A DNA stretch of 64,000 nucleotides. Source: Argopecten irradians (lineage: Eukaryota; Mollusca; Bivalvia; Pectinida; Pectinidae). The stretch covers positions 28,583,331 through 28,647,330 of the forward strand of contig NC_091143.1 of NCBI RefSeq assembly GCF_041381155.1. The letters are read 5' to 3'. A program made the position numbers and the translations under genes. This document shows positions 47,824-60,700 of the stretch, one piece after another. The number at the start of each line of letters is the position of its first letter. Position 1 is the stretch's first letter. Under the pieces are notes generated by a model, which saw nothing but the letters and a program-made list of their open reading frames with translations, had not been told where the DNA came from and made no database searches.

Positions 47824-48008
47824 ATCCATATGCAGGATCCTATGACAGATATGACATTGTTTCCTTAGCTACAGGCTCTATGGAAACAGATAGATTTGTA
47901 GATATGACATTCGTTTCCCTAGCTACAGGCTCTATGGAAACGGATAGATTTATAGATATGACATTTGTTTCCCTAGATACAGGCTTTGGAAACAGAATGG
48001 ATTTGTAG
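47824..48008 (+). other. Possible alternative last exon with 54-bp in-frame repeats
   Basis: A good acceptor (TTTCTCTATTCCCAG) precedes a frame that opens NPYAGSYDRYD and continues through three 54-bp (18-codon) repeats with SLATGSMETDRF to a stop ending at 48008. It would join arrestin exon 8 in phase 0, replacing exon 9. A fourth, frame-broken copy follows to about 48060. The repeats may equally be a plain minisatellite. I know no homologue of this tail. Confidence 0.3.
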
Positions 48009-48060
48009 AATCTGGTATGTCATTTGTTTTGTTAGCTACAAGCTCATTGGAAACGGATAA

Positions 48061-51000
48061 ATTTGTCCATAGATTTGTCAAAATCAGTCCACACTGAACA
48101 GTCAAATGTATCTTTAATTTACTGTAAATTGTGTGGATCAGATAGTACATGAAGCCTGAGGTCATTATTTAAAATTCTATAAGGGTGATATAACACCATA
48201 AGTACCAAAACCAAGGTCCTTAATTGTTATATTAGATATGTTGTTTCTTTAACAGATGTCATAAACAATCTCTAATGTGTATATTAATTACAATAAAAGC
48301 ATTCATCAAAGAACACCACCCTGAAGAATGCAGCGTTTGGGCAATGAACTTTGCAAATGAATATTAATTTGATGTTTCTAAAAATGGAAACACCAGTCAA
48401 TATGCTATATATTGAACGTCACATGACCATGTATTAGCCAACGAAAATAGTGGAAATTAGAGCATGTCTAATATATAACAGTAATTGATGTTAAATAATA
48501 TATAACAGTAATTGATGTTAAATAATATATAACAGTAATTGATGTTAAATAATCAACTATGTGAAGGTTATAAATTTTTGGTTTAATTATGTTTGCATTG
48601 CCGAAATTTACAGTGGTTATGACAAATTAGTGACACATAGAATTGAACAAATTCTGTGGTAATCTTTGAAAAAATCATATTACTTGGTGTTTTGATATTA
48701 GTAAATTTGGCAAAAGGATAAAAATAAACCATTAGAAAGAGAAGCTAGACATAATGGACACTACAAGAATATTGATTATTTGAAACCAGATTCCTGTCTT
48801 ATACAAACGAAAATCACCATTTGTGACTATGCTTACATGTATAACTTCTAGGATTTGAAAGTTGTGTTTTTTTTTCACCAAAAACTAAGTTTTATTATTT
48901 ATCGATGTATTGTCTGCAATCAAGCTAATATATATTAAAATGTATTGTAACTGTTTTCCTAGCAAGGTAATCTCTTCAAAAAATATTTATTATATTATTT
49001 TGTTCTTTTAAAAATGTGCAATAGATTTTAATATATTTACTTGTAATTCAAATTCAGTTTTGTTCCACTGGTTTTTATTGTTGCTTTTAAAGTACATGCT
49101 TGTACCAAATGTCACGTGCCAAAGTTTGTTATTTTGTATGCTTGAGCTTCTGTTGTATTTTTTTTCGCTCATTTGTTTGAAGAAAACAATTGTTACATTG
49201 TGATAGCAGAGTAGTTTTAGATAGGAAAAGGAAATATAAAGAAATCTTATAAACCTTTTTTCGAACTGTGTGGTAAGACATTTTATTATAATAGTTCTTC
49301 AAGGTATCAGTTTGATATTATTTTATACAATTATTAAAAGGCCCTGTATGAAACTTGTAAATTATAATTTGATTCAAATCAGATTTGTATTTAAGTGTTG
49401 TCTCAATAAGCTCCATTAAGTTATTGTTGTTTTATTGTCTTTCAGAATTTCATGATAAAAACAAATCTGTTCTTATGAAAAAGTACAGAAATGGTGCAAT
49501 GGATTTTCAACAAAACATTTCTATTTTTGAATGGATGAAAAAAATCAAAGAAAAAGGCCATATGAGGAAAAATTAATTCTCTTTGATTTCGAATTTTTTT
49601 TTTTGCATCATTTGCCTGATATGTCATGCTTGAATTACAGTTCTGAAATCATGCAATGTACAGAATTTTTTAGAACATCATCAGAAATAAGTCCTTACAT
49701 AAAGATCAAAATCTTTTTTACACTACTGAATCTCATAATTTAATTCATATATTAAAGCTGACAATACAAGTTAAAAAGCATGCCATTTGAAAAAAATAAA
49801 TTGATCAGAAGAAACGTGTTTTATGAATCGTTTCTGAGAACCCTCCTGGTTATAACAGTGCCATATCCTAGAAAGTGAATAGCCATTTTATTTACTTCTA
49901 TATAGGGGTGGTGTTTGTATTTAAATACTAAATCTAAAGAGACAAAAGGAATGTCCCAAACAATTCTTGAAATTCTTATTTTTTCAAAAGACCAGCTGAA
50001 TTCTTTTTAACTTACATTATCAGTTTTAACGATAAAAAAATCAATCACAGATAATCTGAAGTTCTTAAATATGTTAGTGAGAATTTATAAACTGCCATAA
50101 TTTATATATACGACTACATTATCACCTTCATATTCTCACTGTTTATCTCCCCACATCAGGATGATCCGCATGTTTTAGCTTGGTATGTATATTTTTGGGT
50201 ATATGTTTGTATGGATATTTAATACATGTTCCGTGGCAAGTTAGATGAATGGCCGTTATATATTTATTGTTGCTCTTCATTATCTCTGGCTATCATCTGG
50301 TACTGATCATCTTTCAGCATTTAAGTACTTAATACAATATAGCTGGCAATTTTTGCGGGGATATTTTCGTGATTCTCACGTTAATTGGTCCATGAGAATT
50401 TATTATCGAAATAATAAGATATTTAAAAACTACTTGCACCCTTTTAGTCAAGTCGTGAATTTTAACTAAAATTTTCTTGTTCAAACCATCATGGGGGAAA
50501 AATCATATCAATGTCAGATCTGTTTAATCTATTTCTACATTAATTCATCTTAAGCCATAAGCAGTGTTCCTAAGACCATATGATATCCAGAGCCTATGGA
50601 AAGCTTCACAGAGCAGCCAGTAGCTAGAATTACACTGTACTAAAACAAAGCCAAATATGTATTATGTTGATTAGTGCTTGTGTCTACTTGTTGTTTAGTG
50701 GTATGGATGCTTCTTTTTGGAAACGAGTGTTAATTATTATACGGTATATAATTTATTTGATGAAAAGGACCGACAAATCAAACACTTCTCACTATATCAT
50801 TCAATAACTATACAGACTATTGTCAATCTTTAATCCTCGACAATCATCAAACGACGGCGGTACTTGGGTATCTTGGGTTTTAATATTTTCGAACGACTAG
50901 ACGACACTGTTGAACAGAGGCTTGACCATTCTTATACTAAAACCAAAACATCCGACCTGTTAGATAAACGTATTATTGTTCAAATTATCTATGACTAAAA

Positions 51001-51190
51001 TTCAGTGGTACTCTCTTTCACACGAAACTTAAACCAAGGACTACTTATGGCCATCTAATACTAAAACTACAACACTAACCTACCAAAAAAGGCATCCATG
51101 ACTTATTGATATATGGTTATGACTAAACCACAATCATAAGCCGATGATTCTATTAAAACAGAAAATGGAATATCTAAGCATATATACCCT
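48061..51190. other. Gene-free AT-rich interval
   Basis: No exon recognised on either strand. Contains a triple 28-bp repeat at 48471-48553. ORFs at 49385-49743 and 50245-50469 are AT-rich with no family resemblance. Confidence 0.4.
48471..48553. repeat. 28-bp direct repeat, three copies
   Basis: ATATATAACAGTAATTGATG followed by TTAAATA is repeated three times without visible change. Confidence 0.85.
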
Positions 51191-51194
51191 CATG

Positions 51195-51260
51195 ATCAAC
51201 TTCGCTAGCTAAGTTTTGAATAAGATATCGTACTGAATACGTTTGGCTAGCGAAGTTGAT
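51195..51260. repeat. Short foldback with CTAGCGAAGTTG arms
   Basis: ATCAACTTCGCTAGC at the left is the inverse of GCTAGCGAAGTTGAT at the right, about 35 bp apart, a perfect 15-bp stem. Confidence 0.6.
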
Positions 51261-51539
51261 GTACCTTTGAATTCCATTTAAAGCACAATCATGGAATATA
51301 TTCTTTAATTTTTTCAATTAATGTTGGACATAGATGCGCTATTTTAACAACATACTTAGATGATTCTAATCTTTTTTTCTTAGGCATACATTTTACAATG
51401 TTTTCAAACAGACAACTGCAAAATCTTTGACTACAAACTCTTTGAATCACTTACTAGAATCTTGACGACTCTCTTCCTTATCTGATGATCTTTGATCCCT
51501 TTCTCTAACAGCTTACCGTAGACCTGGTAGGACGCATTT

Positions 51540-51845
51540 TAATTTCGACTTAATTGACAAGTGCAAATGATGGATTTGATTTGACGATTTTTATACCCGA
51601 CTATTATTTTAACTGACAAGTTGGACTGATGAAGTTGATGTGACGATTTTTTACCCGAACATTATTCTAACTGAAAAGTTGGGCTGATGAAGTTGATGTG
51701 ACGATTTTTATACCCGACTATTATTTTAACTGACAAGTTGGACTGACGGAGTTGATGTGGCGATTTTTATACCCGACTATTATTTTAATTTACAAGTTAG
51801 ACTGTTGAAATTGATGTAACCATTTTTATACCGTGACTATTTTTT
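51540..51845. repeat. ~62-bp tandem repeat, five copies
   Basis: Units share GTTGATGTGACGATTTTTAT, ACCCGACTATTATTTTAACT and GACAAGTTGGACTGA. Outer copies are more diverged than the middle ones. Confidence 0.8.
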
Positions 51846-53027
51846 TGTTTTAACGTTGAATTGGTTGATACGAATGACTACATATATAACACAGTAACTT
51901 GAGTTCAATGTCGTTATGTGATATAATTATAGATTCTGTCATTATATATATATAGATATTGAATTGTCTGGAAAAAAACTAAATATAAAAAATACAAATG
52001 GCGAAATAAAATTCAATGGCCTTAACTCCCTGTTTCATTGTTATTTCTTCGTCGAATTCACCATTTTAAGATTTGAAAAATGTCGTTAAATTGTGATTAC
52101 TGGTTAGCCTAATCACCATGTGAGCAACTGGACCCGGGATTTTTGTCAAGCGAGGGGAGTTTTATTTTGTTCGAATGTCGCATATCAATATACATGTACA
52201 ATACACGAAAGACAGTAATAAGAGTATTGGTATATTGCCATTGTTGACTTATGGGACACTAGCTATAGCGTATAGTTGCTTTTACACGCGGGCGATTAAA
52301 TTTCGCTGTATTCGGGTTCGAATTATTTCCCGCAAAGTAAATACAAGCGAATCAAATAGGAATGACAAATTGGCAATGTGTGCAAACAGCTCTGCCCGAA
52401 AATGATTTCTCTGGATGGAATAAATGAGTTACACTAAAGTAAATGCGTGCAACACAAATTACTTTTGAACTTTATAATATAAAGTATGTTTTCCAATTTC
52501 AATTTCAACATTTTATTTAAATAATGAATTGTAATGGGATTGAACAACAGGTACTGTCTATAGAAGTTCCCTCCAATAATTTCATTCAGCAACTGATAAA
52601 AAATATCTAGCATTATGCATTGTGCATATGATCCTGTAATGTTTTCGATGTCACAAAGTACATACATGCATCAACAATGTTATAATCATAATTACACTGT
52701 ATCATACCCATGTGATGTGGTTGAAATGATGATAAAAATTGAAATTATAACACTAAATTAATAGTGGTTATCAGGATATTTTATTACAAATATTTGAATG
52801 AATGGCGATAACTATCCCGCCATATTGGATGATTCTATTGATCTAGAGCTTTCACTCATTATCACCCGGTACAAGACATATTGAATAAGAAACTAGGAAA
52901 TGATTTTTAAACAAATAAACAAATATGTAACATACATGTACTATAGACATACGATTCTCACGATGTTCCTTGGAATGGATTTGAGAAAAGAAAGAAATGA
53001 AATGCTTTATTTTATAGAAAATAATTA
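51846..53027. other. Gene-free interval 3' of the cyclophilin gene
   Basis: No exon seen. On the minus strand an AATAAA lies at 53006-53011, only 17 nt past the cyclophilin stop, and could be its polyadenylation signal. Confidence 0.4.
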
Positions 53028-53641
53028 CTATTCGGATGTTTTAAATCTTTGCAGGTCTTTGTCGGACTTGATTTCTTCAGGTGTCAGTTCATATTTTTCA
53101 GAGATGTCATAGACTCCACAATCCTCAATGACAACTTTCTTAGTGGATGTAGCGGTGTCCTTTATTACTGGGAGGTCTCCCACTTTTCCCACGACATCCT
53201 GAATAGCAGATTTAAAACATATACATTTAAATAGGAGGAAATGTGAAAATATATTTTTAATACAAAATGGTGAAATAATTTCTACCGACGAAACAATATC
53301 ATAATTCTCAACCACGAAAGAAACTAACCATAATATGAAACATTTATTTAACACTATATGATGAAATAATTTCTACCGACGACATGTTTCCATAGTTCAA
53401 ATAAGAAAGTACTCACAAAAATTTGTTTTATTATATAACACTTTTTTTAAAGTTTATACATTGGAAATAGAATATCGACAACATTTCGAATTCTGTTGAT
53501 TCTTTGTACACCAGTGGTGATTCGAACCCAGATATTGAATTTTCATTAAAAAATATTTTATTTAATCAAAAGATTAAATTTGGATCGGACAGCAGGCAAA
53601 GCCTTTATATGGCTATACGCCCTATTCATATGATTACATGC

Positions 53642-53672
<31 letters not shown>

Positions 53673-56600
53673 ATTAAGCAGATTTTGATTTAAAGGATGC
53701 GATAAAAAACATTTGACATTTTGGCATTCAATTTGACATTCATTATTATTTTTTACGGAAAAGGAAGATAGCATGTTCATTTCTATTTTTTTAAAATCTA
53801 CACTAAAATCAGAAATAGTATTAAATTGGTTACGTCATAGTAAACATCTGTATTACTAGAAAGGATGCCTATTTCATATATATGTTTGATATCTACTTTC
53901 AAGAATAAAGGAAATCAAACATCTTAGTGAACAATTGTTTCCATTATTCCATGTTACCATAGATACAAAAGCTGTAGTAGTTGTGCACTGCCATTTTAAG
54001 CCTCTTGTTGGCTTTACTTACCATTCCACTGATAACTTTTCCGAAAACAACGTGTTTACCATCCAGCCACCTGGCCTTATTCAGAATAATGTAGAACTGA
54101 GAGCTGTTCGAGTCTGGTCCCGTATTAGCCATGGCAACGTAACCAGCAGCTTGGTGACTCAGTTCAAAATTTTCGTCCACAAACTTAGTACCATATATAC
54201 TTTCACCTGTAAAATAAATTTGATTACTTACTAACCTAAACTTAAAACTATAAAATTAGACAGTATTGCAGCAAAAATTAATTTCTTTGAATTGTGTAAT
54301 AAATATGCTGATCTGAAAATGAACTGACTTATTTTCTTCTTCCGATTTGAATGAATAAATTGAAAAGAATACTTAAACCCAATGCACTCTTTATCGATAT
54401 AAGTGTATAATTTTCCGATTTGAAGAAAGATATTATTACCAAAACTAAATCGTATACCTCGTTTTATCGATATATAGTTCAAAGCAGATTTTCCTGTAAG
54501 CCAGGCAAACGCATACTCGAGGCTCTATAGGTTACTAACAAAGTCATAACAAAACTGAAGCCAACAGAAGACACAGGAAATTTGGTACAATGATGAACAT
54601 CAAAAGAATGAAATAATGATACACTGTGGTTGACTGTGTGACTTTGGGCGTCACTCTCTCTGTAATCTTCAAATGAAGTCTCTGCATTGTTCAGTATTTT
54701 TTCCAAAACCGCCTCCAGTTTTACTATTCGCTTGGATTATTAGCAAGTTGATTGAACTTAACGTCCTATCAGCAACTAAGGTTATGGACGTTCTCTCATG
54801 TTTGAAGCTTGTATGTGATTGCATGTACGTTTCGGGAGGCTGTGGTGTAATTGTGTTGTGCCTCATGATTGTAGAGAAACTCGAATAATAAACCTATACA
54901 GACACATTACCCAGACCTGTACGTACTATGAATTTGTCTCACAGTTGACACGAATCACCAAACATCTCATAAGAATTCGATTGTCACACAGCGAGCTCGA
55001 ATTCACATTTGTTGAAAAAGAAAACAAATGCATTCATTTATCCTTGATAATTATGACGTTATGCTCACGAACATATGACGTCACAATCAATACATTTTCG
55101 TAGAAAATCCTAAGCTACTTACCGCCAGTGCCGTCTTTATGGACGACGTCACCCATCTGTATGACGAAATCTTTGACTATTCTATGAATTTTTGTTCCTT
55201 TATAATGTAGGTCTTTTCGCTGAGGGAGGGAAACATAGAATATAACCATTTTGTCAATGACGTGTTATTTTTCATATAAAAATTATGGGAAAACAGTTTA
55301 CAATATGGAGTCCGACATAATTAAAATTGTTTATGTTAACATGGATATTTTTGCATGTGTATATTTTTATCAGCACTTATGTGTTTAGGAGTTGATATAT
55401 TTGCATAATACAGAGTTAGCTCCCTTACGGGTAGGATTGTTGTACGTCATTATTTTGTGAGCACAATTCACGTCGTTTTCTGCGAAAAATATGATATTAA
55501 GCTTACAAACACATGACGGCACAATCAATACCTATATGCTTGATGCTTCAAATAAATGTACATAGGTAGTTTTAATACTTACATTTGGACGGGTTACTTT
55601 TTTGGCGAGAGAGAGGAAATTAAGGGCCGTCATTGGTACTACTTCACCGAACAGGCCGACGACAATTTTGCCACGATAATCTTCTCCATTTTCATAGTCG
55701 AAAATCTTTATATCAAACCAAACTTCGTCTGTGACAACGTGTGGTACCTAATAAAATAAACATAATTCAATTGAACTACGTGTCTTATTTTACAACATCT
55801 ATATCCTGTGACAAAATAAAGTACAATTGAACCATAATAGCGCTGTTCGGAGTACAACATGGGGAATCCAAGGAATACCACACTTCTTCTGTTCAGAGGA
55901 CAACATGGGAAATCAATATAAAAATATGAAGTAAATATAAATCTGTATATAAATCTGTATAAATATCTGTATATAAATCTGTATATATATCTGTATATAA
56001 ATCTGTATATATATCTGTATATCGTTATACATGTACAAATAAAAGAAGTGTTTCCCATTAATACTATTGTAACAGGAGTGGACCCGGGACCTCCGAACAC
56101 TGCCAAGGAGCTACATGTACCTGGTCACCAGTCCAATCCCGCCATACTATAATGATTTTCATTTTAAATTAATTGGGGTGAGGTTTTTTTTCACTGAATT
56201 TAAATGATTTCAGAACAGCAGATGTTTGGTGTCTATAAATAGTTCATGAGCATAAAATCTTTGACGAAACATTCCATTTTATGCGATATGTAAAATGGAA
56301 CAATTATGAATTGTAAGTAACTGTCTATAAACATTTTCTACAGACTGGAAAGTATGGTTTTTGTAATGGTATTGTTACTCAACAAGTGATAAATTTATGT
56401 GTGACGTTCCAAAGACTAGTATGATTTGTACCTCGTCACCTTCAATGTGTAAGGTGTAAAAGTGTACGAGTTGTCCTTTATGATAGCTATAGTCGAAGAT
56501 CGATGTTCAATGTCGATTTCGGCACCGAGTATAAAATACAATGCTAAAACATATTGTAATGGGCCAAAATGACTTAGTCACTATTCTTTGTTTAATACCT

Positions 56601-56705
56601 GATAACTCAGTGTACCCAGTTACTTACAGTTTTTTTCTCTGCTCTTTCAAATGCCACGGAGGTTGAAATTAAGACGAATAGTAAAAGGAGACATGAGGAC
56701 GCCAT
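53028..56705 (-). CDS. Secreted cyclophilin-type peptidyl-prolyl isomerase, 5 exons, 231 aa
   Basis: Catalyses cis-trans isomerisation of proline bonds, here probably in the secretory pathway or outside the cell. Exons on the minus strand: 56628-56705, 55583-55747, 55123-55219, 54022-54206, 53028-53198; phases agree and total 232 codons with TAG. The first 19 or so residues ([18 protein letters not shown]) are a signal peptide. Core motifs: [48 protein letters not shown] and [12 protein letters not shown]. Active-site Arg94, Phe99, Gln102, Trp160 and His165 are kept. The usual FMxQGG reads FVIQMG, so Met-to-Val and Gly-to-Met changes sit next to the pocket. The C terminus extends past DCG to FKTSE, with no KDEL-type retention signal, unlike some ER cyclophilins. 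Introns have GTAAGT-like donors. Confidence 0.93.
53640..53675. repeat. TA dinucleotide repeat
   Basis: About 30 bp of alternating TA (ATATATATATATATATATAT) in the last cyclophilin intron. Confidence 0.8.
55925..56025. repeat. ATAAATCTGTAT simple repeat
   Basis: Eight or so copies of a 12-14 bp unit (AAATCTGTATAT variants) in cyclophilin intron 1. They account for the [12 protein letters not shown] on the minus strand. Confidence 0.8.
56070..56150 (-). mobile_element. tRNA-derived SINE fragment, family A
   Basis: GTAACAGGAGTGGACCCGGG and ACCTCCGAACACTGCC match the 5' parts of the family A copy at 27239. Most of the A-box side is deleted. Confidence 0.45.
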
Positions 56706-56732
56706 CTTGGATCAATAATACCGGTGACACGT
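56706..56732 (-). other. Cyclophilin 5' UTR part of exon 2
   Basis: On the minus strand a pyrimidine-rich acceptor (TTATTTCTTAACAG) precedes ACGTGTCACCGG and the start ATG, so the first coding exon has a spliced 5' UTR. Confidence 0.55.
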
Positions 56733-57708
56733 CTGTTAAGAAATAAATCATTATTCATATTTAGTTAATCCTTATGTCATTGTTATAATAGAAACACATG
56801 TTACTACATCTCGTACACATGCTCAAACAGTAATATTTTCTAAAAGAAAAGCCTATCGGTCTAATTTATTCATACATTTTAGAGGCAAAACATGAAGCGA
56901 CTCTTTTTGAACAGGAGTTTTATACGATAAAGTCAACTGTTCAAACTACATTAATATAATAACAGGATACGCGTATGTCACAAAAATGTGCCTATGATGT
57001 TGTGCGTTTTCTATGGTAAATGTTACTTACAATAGGTATGGGTCAGTGGTTGTATTCCAGATAACACCGGATCGTTATAAACGAACGTCTGTAGGATACG
57101 AATTACGAAAGTAGTAGATATGAGATATAGAATTAATCCAAACAGTATGGACAAAATAATGTCGAATTTTCGAGGCGATCTGACCCTTTAACTAGATCCA
57201 AAAAGAATGAATATGTTAATATATTTTATGAGGAAATATATCATATTACGTAGGTTCTAACATTATACAAATGTACATATACCCGAACACATATTTATAC
57301 ATATCCCTTCTTCGCAACAGCATTAGAACATTATTCAATAATTGATATACATATATATCTGATAAAACTTGACACGTTACACACGTAATAAGTGTAGGAT
57401 AAATACTTTGTGTATAACAAATCGTATATGGCATGAAGACCATAGAGCATCGACATTTTATGACATTCATGGTATATGCCTTTAAACTTTATTTTAAAAA
57501 AACCCAATTATTATGACATCAGTCTTAAATCCTTATCTAATTCAGTCGAAACTATTCAAAATCACAATAAGATAATAATAATACTTTTTTTTTAAATTTT
57601 TAAAAAATTATACTATGTTTCTACGTTACTAACAATGAAACATATATTGAAAATTACAGGGAGTGTTAGTTTTACAATTACAACAGAAAAAAGGAAAATC
57701 CCTCTTAC

Positions 57709-57758
57709 CTTAGTCTTGAATGAAAAGGACTGCTCGTTAACTTGTGCAGGTTTAAATA
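57709..57758 (-). promoter_or_regulatory. Likely cyclophilin promoter with TATA-like box and 5' UTR exon
   Basis: Minus strand: TATTTAAA at 57751-57758, then about 25-30 bp to a likely start site, then a short non-coding exon ending ACTAAG|GTAAGAGG at 57709. It would splice to the acceptor at 56732. Spacing fits a TATA promoter; the start site itself is inferred. Confidence 0.45.
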
Positions 57759-57759
57759 G

Positions 57760-60700
57760 AAGTTTGATTTCGCCACGACGCTGACGGGAGGACGGGCCAA
57801 TGGGGAGACGTCCATCTGGTCAGGGTCGATACCCCATCACTATTCAGATAAGAAAGATGAGTACAACTAATTGTAACGTCATCAAGCAACGTGTAAACTC
57901 AGTCAGATAGCTGTGACACGTGGCAGGGGAAATAGCTAAAGTGACTTCGTGTAAAACTCTAAATAATTTCACATTTTACTTTTGAAAATATCAGATTTAT
58001 TTTCTAATCTTACGACTTGTAATGACCAGGGTTACAGCTATACCGTTTTGCTTTAGAATTTTTCTGTGGGATATATTTAAGTTCGTTTCATTTCATGATA
58101 AGGTCATAATTCTTTTACGAAAACGATCCTCGTAGTTACGATTTGTTTGTGGAAGCAATGTTTTATCGCATTTCATTGGTCTTCTCATATAATGGTCTTC
58201 TTTTCTATTCTACTGGTTTTAGAACCTATGTATTGTTTTTTGCTTCAGTTAGGATTCTTCAACCTTTTATGTGTGTATTTTTCTCTTACTGATAAATGAA
58301 ACCGTACGCATATTATGGTACAATGTACATGTGTTTGATATCTTTTATATCATTTCAGCAGTGACACATGTTTATACAATGATATATACTGTAAAAGAGC
58401 TTTTCGTGTACGATTACATTTCGCGTTTTTCACGGCCTGTTAAAATTCGCGAAAAAATGCCACGAAAACGTTTGATTAACAGTCAAATAAACTTTTGAAA
58501 TATGCATGGCGAAATTAAATAGCAGTGCAAAAAGGTAATGGATGAAAATTAGAAATAGATTCGCCACATATACAGTAACGAAATGAGGCTTTAGGCCGGG
58601 TGGTGAAGCTGTTGACCTCTTTTACCGCTAGTCCTCCCCCTCTGAAACGCGAGTTCGAAGCGAGAGCAGGGATATGTATAGTCCAAACGTCAGGATAATT
58701 CGCACTAAGATATATGTAGTTATCAGGTACTGCTTGTACACTTGTCTGTGTTTTTTCTCAGTGTACTCTCTTTTTTTCACTTATAAACCCCGGCAAATCA
58801 CTGACAAATGAACTCTGATTTTAAAATAACGTTGAATAAAACCAACATGTGATAGTTAATAGCCCATTTAATCAGTTTGCATTAGCGACGCTAAATGTCA
58901 TTTTAGACGATCTATTGATACCAGTAAGTGTACCTTTGTAAAGTTTATACAGTAGCCCTTACACATATCATTGACAACGATTTGTCCTTTGTGTGCCGAG
59001 AGAGTTGTAAATGTACACGTACCGTGTCACATCTGGTACATCCCCCATCAACACACAGTGAAGACCGCCTGTGTCTCGGACACAAACGTCGTCCCTGCCA
59101 CATACCCAGAAAAACAATTTAACTACAGAAATATCAATCGAGAATCACAATAATAATCGATTATCATATCTTACTCCTTATATTTAATAGAAAATATTTT
59201 TGATGTTTTTGAAGATACAGCTCAGGTTAATACATGTGGCATCGGTATAGTAATAACAGCTGGTATTGATCATGTAGATAAACACCAGTTAAACAAATGT
59301 CCAACATGTATATTATAACGACGAGGCAAAAGTCAATACATTTTTGACAAATTACCTATTGGTAGTTTCTTATAAAAAATAATTAATAATTTTAACCCTG
59401 TTTCCAACGACAAGTCAGGTATGGATAATTCATATTATATAAGTGAATACATCATTATTCTGACTAATCTGCCTAATAGTTTGTTTCGAGTTCGTAGTGT
59501 AGTTTCTACTAAGTAAGTTGGAAATAAGCCGAAAACTGTACAAATTGTGGAAGAAAGAACTGAATAAAGGCCCGCCAGGACCAAGATATGTTCTTCTTTC
59601 CGCATATTGCACAGTATGATACTTGTTTATGTATATATGTAGGATTAGGGATCAGTTTCTGTCCGGGCCTATGATGCAATCTTTCACTATTTTGCTACAT
59701 GTACATGTGTATAGTTAGTTATCGTCACAGCATTTTCCATTGCTAATTCAAAAGGATTAAATGTGTTATCAAAGTCTGTGTCTTTTATAATGATTAAATA
59801 AGATTTTTAGAAATATGTATGCAAATAATTCCTAATGTGTCAAAACACGACTCTTTAAATGAGTGACATACAGGTATTCATTTCATGTTTAACTTTGACG
59901 AAACATAAAATAAAGATTTACATATATCATAATGTAATGGAACATGAAATATTGTATAAAAGATGTGAAGTAAATATCGCAGCAAAATCCAGGTACGTGC
60001 GATAATAAATATATATATATGAATCAATAGCGTTAGGCTTACAGAATAATTATCACCTTCTTACATATATTTGTAATATACACCTGTTGACTAATGTTTC
60101 TTTAATAAGTTCAAAGTGTTGTTAACCAACTGTCTTTTTTTGATACTTTATTTCTCGTTTTCATCTTTATAACTACTTTTTCGCGCCGATAAAATTTCGC
60201 GATTTAAAGTCAGAAGGTTTTTATAATGTACCTTTGAATGAGCGTTTGTTTTCTTTTCACGAATTCTATGTATCGCGAAATTAAAAAAAAAAATAGTCGC
60301 ACGCGAATATTAATTGGTTTATAGTATTACTGACGGCCAAACTTTTTTGTTTTTGTTTGATAATGTTAATCTCTCAAAGTATTTGATCTTAATTATGTAG
60401 CTTTAGGAAAACAACGGGATTTTTGAAGACCAGTATTATTATTTCTGTATACATTTGATATTTTTTCCCTTCGATAAAGAAACCGGTCGTTTTTGGTCAT
60501 TGAATATTCTATTTGATATATTGAAACTGGACCTGGATTTCGCTAGCTGTTATGTAAAGTGAGATTCATGAAGTAAAGACGGTCTTTCTTCCTGAGCTGT
60601 TGGTCTTATTTTTCTGGTACCTTTTTTTGGTTTTTTTTGCTTTGGCTTAAATCAATGTTTTGATTTATGTTATACTAAAGAGTATACTACAGAAGCCAAA

